Assembly: GCA_036927565.1 (NCBI GenBank)
Contig: JAYESD010000009.1
Location: forward strand, 157,750,929-157,814,928
DNA from: Tuctoria greenei
Lineage: Eukaryota; Streptophyta; Magnoliopsida; Poales; Poaceae
Length of the DNA: 64,000 nucleotides
Direction of reading: 5' to 3'
Below are positions 56,526-64,000 of the stretch, piece by piece; the stretch's first letter is position 1; every line of letters starts with the position of its first letter. Below the pieces are notes generated by a model. That model was not told where the DNA came from. It ran no database searches and saw nothing but the letters and a program-made list of their open reading frames with translations. The position numbers were made by a program, and so were the translations under genes.

Positions 56526-58934
56526 GGGCTCCTTTGGCAGCCCAGGATGGGATCCCTGCTAAATCCCTGGTCCAAAAAACCGCGGGCTAAATTTTCCTTC
56601 GGGCTCATTTGATAGCCCATTTTCCCGGCCCAATCCACGGGGAAGGACGGGGGTTTGTGACCCGGGCTCATGAGGTCGGGGAGGAAATCTTCGCGTTGTT
56701 TGCCTCTCGCCTCCCCCACCCGCAGCGCCGCCGTCGACACCTTCCCACCCGTCGGTCACCCCTTCCCCTCGCGCTTCCCTGCCTGTAGCGCCACCGCCGA
56801 CACCTCCCCATCCGTCTGTTGCATCTCCCCTCCGGTGCTGCTCACCTCTTCCCCCACGGTGCAGAAGTGTCTGCTTTACTGCTGCGACCTCAAGGACAGC
56901 CTCAACTGGTCCGTCTAGGCGTCTTCCTTCACCTCTTCAATAGGATGTTAGCTCCCTCCCCTCCCCCCCCCCCCCCCCCCCCCACCCTCCTGATCTCCTT
57001 GTCGCTCGCGGATCTCATCTTTCTTCCTCTCCCCGCAGGCGTCGGATCTCTGGGAAAAGTTTGAGCTTATCCGGAACGTGGTAAAGCTGTCTTCTGCCGT
57101 TGCATCTCCACGCCTCCATTTGGTGCGGTGGGTGACTGCAATCACGAGGAGCATATGATGATTGTTTCTGACTTTCTGTGTGATAGTGGATGGCGCAGGA
57201 AAACCTGAATGTGGTCAATAGGCTAATCAATGACGCTGAAGCGCAATACAAGAATTTCCAGCTCCCCGGCCTCTATATTGGTTAGCTTTGCTCCCCAAAC
57301 CCTGCAGAATGCTTTTGTTTTCGTTTACTCGTGTACACCTTTGTGTCTTTGCTTGATTAGGCTATTGAACATTAATTTAGTCAATTATTCACAGGTGTTG
57401 CACATGGATATACTAATGAGTAGTATGGATCAATAGACTTAATGAGCACAAGTCTGTTGTTGTTTCAGTAGACTATGATCGTTTTCATGTATCCGGGTCA
57501 TTTGTAGTAGTTATTCAGCCAATAACTACTCATTATTTACCTTGAACACTGGTAAACTATGCTTCACATGACAATTCTCCTATATCCTTTTTTTGTGACT
57601 GTTTTGTACATTGCCTTCAACTTTTTCGGCTCGAGTTTTGTACCGAACACAAGATTCTGGTTTGTTGACTTCATTGTTGGTGACTTCATGTCTTAGTGGT
57701 TCTATCTATTCTAGCCACATTATTCAGCTATCTTAATCCATTGTTACATACTTTTTTCTGTTCGATCCGAGCCTCGTGGGGTTCAGAGGGGGAAGCCCCA
57801 TCTTATGTGCAGTGCATAGTGAATCTTTGTGAATGTATTTTTCTTTGGCTTTCTCCACAGTCTTATCTAGCTGACTCACATGGTTCTTGTTCCTCTTGCT
57901 CTTGCAAGGAAGAAATCAGCGGATAGAGATTCTTTTCAAGTAAATTGAGTAATATTCTCAACCCCGCATCCAAATTTCTCCTTTTTTCTGTTTCCTCTGA
58001 AATAATCTCCTTTTCCTGTGGAAAAAGATTTTCCTTTTTACGGTTTGCTTCTCTTTGCCTCCCCAAAAGCAACACGTTTGATTGTGAAAATGGATAGGTC
58101 AGGCTTGATGGGTCCATACATACATTAGTTGGTTCTTTAGGTTAAGGAAAGAGTAGGCATGACAGAGGGGCCTCACGGTCAGGGTTCAGTCTTCTGAGAT
58201 AATTCTACTCTCATTTCAGGAGTGCTTAATCTTGTTCTTGTCTATTGATGTCCAATTTACAGCTAGCAAGCAGTAATCATAGCAGAGACATAAGCTACCT
58301 GTTTTATTTTTTTTCAGTTGCTTTGGTTATTTGTCAAACAACTACTTATATTTTTAACCACATTAATTTGCAGAGGCAAATAATCTCCGATGGCCGCGAA
58401 GCTGCTAGATATCATGGTTGGAAGAATGGTGGACAGCGTTTATGCAATCACATATGCATTTTGTAGTTTTTATTACCTTGAAGTTTGCATCAATAGAACT
58501 TTTCCTGGACTGAATGCAATAAAAATTGATATGTTTTGACATTTTTTTTGGATATGGCAGGTCATAAGTGCTTAGAGAATTGGATCTAGCTGAAATGCAT
58601 TTGTTGAAAGTGAGATTCATGTTATTTTTTCTTGTAACTTATTGTTCTGCATATTTTTAAGAATTGGGAGATGATTGTGGCATTAATGTATTGACAAACT
58701 TTTATGTTATGGTGCGCGTTCTGAAGTTCAACTGATTTTACAATGATTTTTCAATTTTTAAATTTTTTTATCACTCTTTCTCATTTTTTTTGTTGAATGT
58801 TTCAGTTTTCTGGAATTTCCAGCTCCTAGCTTCCCAAATGGTATCCCCCGGGTGAAGAATTTACCAGGGAAAGTAAAATACCACCTCCGGTGTTTCCTTC
58901 CCAGGGATTTGCAATTCTTTCTTCCAAGGAGCCC
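56526..58934. mobile_element. PIF/Harbinger-like element with exon-like inserts (probable)
   Basis: The ends read GGGCTCCTTTGGCAGCCC and, complemented, GGGCTCCTTGGAAG, with a second shared word AAATCCCTGG just inside. TTG is present at both flanks (56523-56525 and 58935-58937). A degenerate copy of the end lies at 56605 (GGGCTCATTTGATAGCCC). The inside has exon-like pieces with splice borders: about 57040-57079 (ASDLWEKFELIRNV) and 57190-57280 (MAQENLNVVNRLINDAEAQY, then FQLPGLYIG). No transposase was found. I do not recognise the source gene. A C21 run lies at 56963-56983. Confidence 0.5.
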
Positions 58935-59496
58935 TTGGTGTCGCTTTGTGGCCCTGTGCATAATCTGGCACGTAGGCTGCTTACCCCAGCGTGATGAATG
59001 GCTGGGCCCATGTTGGGCTAGGAGCTTGGGATTGGGTCTGCAGAGAGGTTGGCTCTTTAAGAATCATTATTTTATTTTTAACGTCATTTTTCATTCATTT
59101 GGTATTAATAACCACGTGATTTCGTTTTTTTACCAATGTACTAGTACACACTAGTTTGGTTTCACCTCCGTTGCATTGAAAATTGCAATGCAAATAGGCC
59201 ACGCCGCAGTTGTAGCTGCTGGCCTGGTCCACTGCAGCAGCCGTTCTCTTTCTCCTGCATGCGTTTCATCAATCGACGGCAAACGGCCATCATGTGGATT
59301 CGGTACCACATGTCAGTCAGATCCTCGTCCGGCATTGGCGATGCTTTAAAGTCCACGTAGTTCGCTGCCCGGGTCGCCTCACAACTCACACCTGGACCCA
59401 CTCGAGTCTGTTTCGTGACGTCACGTAACGGCTCCGGAGCAGCGAGAGAGAAAAATCGAAACACCGCCGCGACCAGCCGAGCCGGAGTGCCGGACG

Positions 59497-59963
59497 ATGG
59501 CGAACCCTGAGCCCCTCCTCCCCCACCACCAGGTCTTCCCCGCCGCCGGGGCTCCGCCGGCCAACCCTCTCCGCGGCGGCATCGACGGCATCTTCGTGAG
59601 GTACCCCGAGCTCGGCTTCATCATCGTCCCCGTCGCCATCACCTACGGCGCCTGCCTCTACCGCGGCGGCGGCGGCGACTGCTTCGACCACGCCTACTTC
59701 TTCGTCGTCGTCGGCCTCCTCATCGCCCTCCTCTTCTCGCCCGGCCACTGGTCCACCGCGCCCCGCCGCGCTCCGACGCGCGCCTCCGCCTCAAGCTCGC
59801 CGCGTGGGCCGTCGACACGGCGGTCATGTTCGCGGGCACCTGGTGGTTCACGACGCGCGGCTCCGGGCAGCACCCGATGCCGCTGCGCTTCGCGGCGCCG
59901 CTGTGGGCCTTCTCCGTCGCGGGGTCCGCGCTCGTGCTCCCCATGTGTGCGAGGCGCGACTAG
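59497..59963 (+). pseudogene. Small four-helix membrane protein, copy 1, frameshifted
   Basis: From ATG 59497 (MANPEPLLPHHQVFPAAGAP) the frame gives two hydrophobic segments (FIIVPVAITYGACLY, AYFFVVVGLLIALLFS). After HWSTAP (about 59755) the hydrophobic reading continues only in the next frame: DARLRLKLAAWAVDTAVMFA, TWWFTT, then LWAFSVAGSALVLPMCARRD and TAG at 59961-59963. One base seems to be missing. The two-frame product would be about 155 residues with four membrane segments, like the gene at 62495. Function unknown. A single-base sequencing error would also explain it. Confidence 0.65.
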
Positions 59964-60199
59964 GTCCTTCCTCCTGCCTACCGCTCCCGCAAGAGTAACA
60001 AATTCTCTCTGCTCTGTACATTGCCGTGCTCGTAGACAAGCACTCTGCTTATCCCCTGACGCTGAATGCAGTTTCCCCCCTAGATTCGTAGAACGAGAAC
60101 CTCCAATTCAGTTGCACGTTGCTGTCGTCCTTGTGCGGGATTGAATCGTCGATGCGTTGATTCTATCAACTTGTCCGGTTTGTTGTGTTGTGCTTACGC

Positions 60200-60520
60200 T
60201 GTTATGCACCTGTTCTATTTCGCCTGAAATTAATCTTGCCTGAATTGGCATGCACCTGGGGTGAGGATTAACAGATCTGTTAAAGAATGGTCTCGATGAC
60301 TTCATACGAGAATTGAATCATCTGATTTCTTTTCCACCGGGTTCATTTCACCTGAAATTGTTCTTATCTGAAATTGGCACGTTGCTTGGTTGAGGAGTCA
60401 GAACTCTGATAGGGAGTGGTCACAGTTATTTCATTCGAGAATCAAATCATCTGGTTTGTTTTTTCCATTTGTTTGATTTCGCCTTAAAATGATCTATCTG
60501 AGGTTGGCATGCCACCTCGG
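60200..60520. repeat. ~130-bp tandem repeats after copy 1
   Basis: Two and a half units marked by GAATTGGCATGCACCTGG-like words at about 60243, 60370 and 60501, with TTTCACCTGAAATTGTTCTT before each. A similar word (TATTGGCATGCACCTGG) follows copy 2 near 63236, so the repeat is part of the duplicated gene's 3' flank. Confidence 0.75.
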
Positions 60521-60860
60521 TCTGGCCCCAACGATTTTGTATAAGAATATCCTTTATGGGTGCAAAATCTTCTGTATGAGCACCCTTGTTTTGATTATTA
60601 TCTAACTGGTGAGCTCTTCCTGCCACCAGAACACTGCATCCAGATGCAAAATCGTGACCTTTTTCGCAACAAAGTTCTCTACCATAATCTATTTTACTCT
60701 ATGTCCGTGATATTAGCCCATCTGCGGTGGTACATTGTAAAGTGTACGGTAAAGCTTACTAAAAAATATTTGTGAGTGCATATATTAAAAGTATAGAATA
60801 TATAGAATATGGTTTAAAGGATAGAGTACGCTTTAGAGATTGCTGATGCAGATGATCTTA

Positions 60861-62224
60861 GGACCTATTTGGATTGTTGCCACATTTTGCCACAACTAAG
60901 CTTAAGCAGCTATCGGTAACCAGCATACCGGGTACCCTAGCGCACAAGTTAAAGCCGCCTAGGTACCTCGTCTCCCAACAGGGACAAGGTCCGAGGGCTC
61001 CACATGTTCAAAGAAATCCGGACCCACCGGCCTCAAATGAGAAGTCTGAGGTGCCCATAAGACATCCAAAAGGGGAGTTCAGCTCCACCTTGACGACAAG
61101 CTCCCAGACAGCCACGTGTCCAGCATGACGGGACCCGACCTCCTCTGCGGAAGTGAGCTCCCAAGCTGCCACGTGGCCCACGAAGTCGAGACCTGATCTC
61201 CCAGCGGAGGCAAGCTCCCGAGCTACCACGTGGCCCACGGAGGCGAGACCTGACCTCTCCCACGGAGGTGAGCTCCCGAGCTGCCACGTGGCCCACAAGA
61301 CGGGCATAACCTCCACCATGGCAGAGAGCTCTCCAACGGTCGCATGGTCAATCCACTTACCCTGAGCAGATAGTGAGGAAGTTAAGAGGGTGGTGCGTCT
61401 TGTCTCCATCAACCTTTGAAGATATGCGGCTTCCCCGGACGCATGGCGCGATGCACGCCTAATGTCAGGTACAGCTACGACTAATCGCATCACAGCGAAG
61501 GCGCCGCAGGCCTATCCTCCTTCGCCAAGTGGGTAGCTTACGGCACCAGAGACAGTTGGATGAGACATTCTCTACCAATATCAGCAACGTCGCGTAGGCT
61601 ACTGACAACCCGGGCGGCAAGACGGCGAGTCCTCACATCCGCGGTCAAAGCAAGCTTACAGAAGAAGCCTTATATTTTTAGGATAAGATCGCCCCGGACC
61701 ACCTGTCGGACCCTAAGACCCCACTTGTAAGGCATCCGACCTTGACTATAAAAGGCTCGGATCGCCATCGCTACAAGAACAAGACTCAGAATCTCCGATA
61801 CACACACTCGCATACACACTCACCAAGCAATACGATCCACCGTGGAGTAGGGTGTTACGCTTCTTGCACCCCGAACCACGTAAAAACTCGACTGTCTCAT
61901 ACTCTTCCGCTAGAACACTAGTTTGAGGTCTAAACTCCGCCGAACAAGAACTTCTGCGGGTGCTCCTTAGCAGATCTGAGAGAAGTGTCACATTGACCTT
62001 TCGATAGCAGCCACAAATTTTTTAGTAAGTGTTTAATTTCTGCCACACCAAAGACTGCCTAACTTCTTAGTTATTTAGCCCACATATCATACGCACAAAA
62101 TTTTTGCCGCAACTTGCCTTAAAGTTAGTACCTCAATTTTATTGTCACACATTTGTAGTAAGACTAATCTTAACACTTTAGTCAAGAATGTGTGGCAATT
62201 TATGGCCACATTCCAAACAGCCCT
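60861..62224. mobile_element. Tourist/PIF-like MITE carrying a solo LTR
   Basis: The ends read GGACCTATTTGGATTGTTGCC and, complemented, AGGGCTGTTTGGAATGTGGCC, with TTA at both flanks (60858-60860 and 62225-62227). Without the solo LTR the MITE is about 265 bp. Inner repeats (TTGCCACA) flank both ends. Confidence 0.75.
60911..62006 (+). repeat. Solo LTR of the same gypsy lineage
   Basis: 1096 bp starting TATCGGTAACC and ending TTTCGATA, flanked by GCAGC (60906-60910 and 62007-62011). Both ends show the same kind of transition away from TG...CA. It shares CTATAAAAGG (TATA at 61747-61753), CACTCACCAAGCAATACGAT and GTGGAGTAGGGTGTTACGCT with the LTRs at 10142 and 15155. Its U3 has four ~57-bp units with CCACGTG at 61110, 61168, 61225 and 61283 (approximate). 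No internal region remains, so LTR-LTR recombination removed it. Confidence 0.9.
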
Positions 62225-62494
62225 TTAGTATGCGACTCATGCCACAACGGTGTTGGACGCAACTTGGGCCTGAGGCTTGGGACCAGGCCGTGTGAAGCAG
62301 CAAATCTGGGCCGAGCCCCGTAGCTCGTCTAGGAAAAAGCTGGGCCTCCAAGCAAGCCTACGAAACACGAGTGACCCTCTGTTCAAACGTGGTTTCAGAC
62401 GACGACGCAATACGCAATATAAGACTCGTGGACCCTGGTCAAGGAACTTGACTCACTCACTGACCCCAGCCGTTCCCCCCTTGATCAGCCGGAC

Positions 62495-62897
62495 CATGTC
62501 GAGCCCTGGCGATCCCTCCTCCGCCGGCCACCGCCCGGACCCGGACCCCGCCTTCCGCGTCCCGTGGGCCTACGCGGCCGCCCTCGCCTCCCTCGCCGCC
62601 AACCTCGCGTTCTTCGCCGGCCGCGACGACCGCGTCTTCGTCGCCTTCGCCCACGTCAACCTGCTCCTCCTCTTCTGGTGCGCGCGCCGCCTCGACCTCG
62701 CGCCGCCCGGGTCCGCGGCGCGCGTGCGGACCAGGCTCGCCGTCTGGCTCCTCTCCGCGTCCCTCACCGCGGCGTTCACCTGGAGGATGTGCGCGCCGCT
62801 GCCCCCGCCGCTCGCCGTCGCGGCGTGGGCCGTGGCCGTCGCGATCCTCGGCGGACGGTTCTACTCGCTGTTCGTCCGCGGCGACGACGCGAGGTGA
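62495..62897 (+). CDS. Small four-helix membrane protein, copy 2
   Basis: A 134-residue single-exon frame with strong GC bias. After a Pro/Ser/Asp-rich start (MSSPGDPSSAGHRPDPDP) come four hydrophobic segments: YAAALASLAANLAFFA, VFVAFAHVNLLLLFW, LAVWLLSASLTAAFTW and LAVAAWAVAVAILGG. A basic loop (RVRTRL) lies between helices 2 and 3, as in copy 1 (RLRLKL). The antisense frame is a GC-rich shadow. I do not recognise the family. Helix order, loop charge and 3' flank suggest it is a paralogue of 59497-59963. Confidence 0.6.
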
Positions 62898-64000
62898 TCT
62901 CCACTGATCTGATCCGATCGTCGATTCGAGAGTGGTGAGCCCAGCAGCCATGCTCGTAGCTAGGTCAGTACATTTTACCCTGCAATCTGATGCTAGGCAT
63001 CGCGTTCATGAACTCGATCGATCGGTTACTGGAATCACCCATAATCTGGTCTTGTGGGTCATAAATAAAGGCTATGATGAACCAAACAGATCATGTGTGG
63101 CGTCTCATCGGATTTCTTTTTTCATTCTGTTGATTCCACCTGCAAGTTGCCTTTCATTTTTCACCTTTTTGCATTTTACTTCGAGCATCAATTCATCCAG
63201 CTGTCATTTTGATGAAGTAAACTTCATCTGGGGGTATTGGCATGCACCTGGATGACAATTCATCCAGCCGTCGAACGACTCTTTTTATCAATATGATTAA
63301 GTCCAAATTCAGACCCTCAACTCGGTTTATTTTACGTTCCTCATCTTTTGTATCGAATATATTAGTTTTTCATCTTTAAAAACCGTTTACTTATGATCCC
63401 TTGAACGGTTTATACGGTGATTTTGTGTATGTGGACACATTGACTCAGATACTATGTGTACTATGTTTGATGAGTCATATCAATCTTTTTTCGTCATTGT
63501 CAACTTAAAAAAAATGTCAACTAAGTTTCTTATTTTTACTTCCGGATTTCACCCTAATTTCTCCATTCTTACAATCTACGCCGCGTGGAAGATGGAGGAT
63601 TTCACGTAGAACATTAGTAAGCGTCTTCACATGCATGCAGAAAAATCATTGTATAAAATATTTTTCTTTTTTAGATAATGGAACCAAGGTTCCGGCCGCT
63701 ACAACTTTAGAAGTTTGTACAAAGCCGTTTTTGTATATGAACGATTTAAGGGATGATAAATGAACGATTTTGAGATGTAAGCGACTAAATATGTCAAGCA
63801 CTAAAGATAATTATGGGACACAAATTAAAATAAGGTAGTAGTTGATGATCAAATTTAGACTTAATGATTTTCAATAGTGATGTTAGACATCTAAAAGTGA
63901 CTTCCCTTGCTGTTGAAGGCATCAACTTATGTATAAATAAAATTTAGGTAAAGTAAACGTCCCGCCAGCAGAACCGAAGGGTTCCAACTCAATTCTATAT
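62898..64000. other. 3' flank and AT-rich intergenic DNA
   Basis: A poly-A signal-like AATAAAG lies at about 63062-63068. The rest has only short frames and no recognisable repeat or gene. Confidence 0.5.

Noticed and set aside
59386..59748. 120-residue minus-strand frame rich in Ala/Val/Glu
   Set aside because: Antisense shadow of copy 1; low-complexity composition.
62457..62951. 164-residue minus-strand frame over the membrane-protein gene
   Set aside because: Gly/Glu/Arg-rich antisense shadow of a GC-rich coding frame.

Overview
The window is nuclear DNA from a flowering plant, almost certainly a grass (Poaceae). The evidence is introns with GT-AG borders, a plant MAP kinase kinase, a GDSL esterase, DUF295-type F-box genes, many Stowaway-like MITEs and several grass-type LTR retrotransposon lineages. 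It is one gene-poor, transposon-dense stretch followed by a gene-bearing stretch that is itself full of insertions.

Bases 1-24835 are a stack of nested LTR retrotransposons. The outermost is a decayed Ty1/copia element on the minus strand (1-77 and 22447-24835). Inside its integrase region sits a complete but mutated Ty3/gypsy element of Tat-like layout on the minus strand (78-22446, target duplication CACAT). That element has been hit twice more. A chromodomain-type gypsy (390-4526, duplication CTAAT) sits in its 3' LTR. A non-autonomous plus-strand LTR element (10142-15973) sits in its integrase. The non-autonomous element shares LTR motifs, a primer-binding site, a 5' gag segment, a ~70-bp minisatellite and a hairpin beside the polypurine tract with its host, so it looks like a deletion derivative living inside a relative of its own helper. 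The Tat-like element also carries a plus-strand (antisense) gene between pol and the 3' LTR.

Bases 24836-26842 hold an AT-rich then a GC-rich stretch with no gene I can support. From 26843 to about 42240 lies a tandem duplication of a DUF295 F-box gene on the minus strand. Copy A (27621-28814) has one nonsense codon. Copy B (31735-41298) is split by a near full-length L1-like LINE (32074-39007) and a CACTA element (39628-41046). A Mutator-like fold-back element sits at the A/B junction, and copy A has a 28-bp poly-A micro-insertion. Comparing the copies gives empty sites for several insertions.

Bases 42624-44228 hold a five-exon GDSL esterase gene (minus) with a 4-bp insertion in exon 4. Bases 46509-50389 hold an RRM protein gene (plus) with an 11-residue repeat array and a hAT element in intron 1. 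Bases 51718-52971 hold a 5'-truncated LINE (minus). Bases 53261-56101 hold an intact nine-exon MAP kinase kinase gene (MKK6-like) with a SINE in intron 2. Bases 56526-58934 hold a probable PIF/Harbinger-like element carrying exon-like pieces. Two related four-helix membrane-protein genes follow (59497-59963, frameshifted, and 62495-62897, intact), separated by a MITE that contains a solo LTR of the same lineage as the nested elements.

Only the MKK6-like gene, the RRM gene and the 62495 membrane-protein gene look intact. The rest is pseudogene or mobile DNA. All names come from motif recognition in the sequence; no database search was run.
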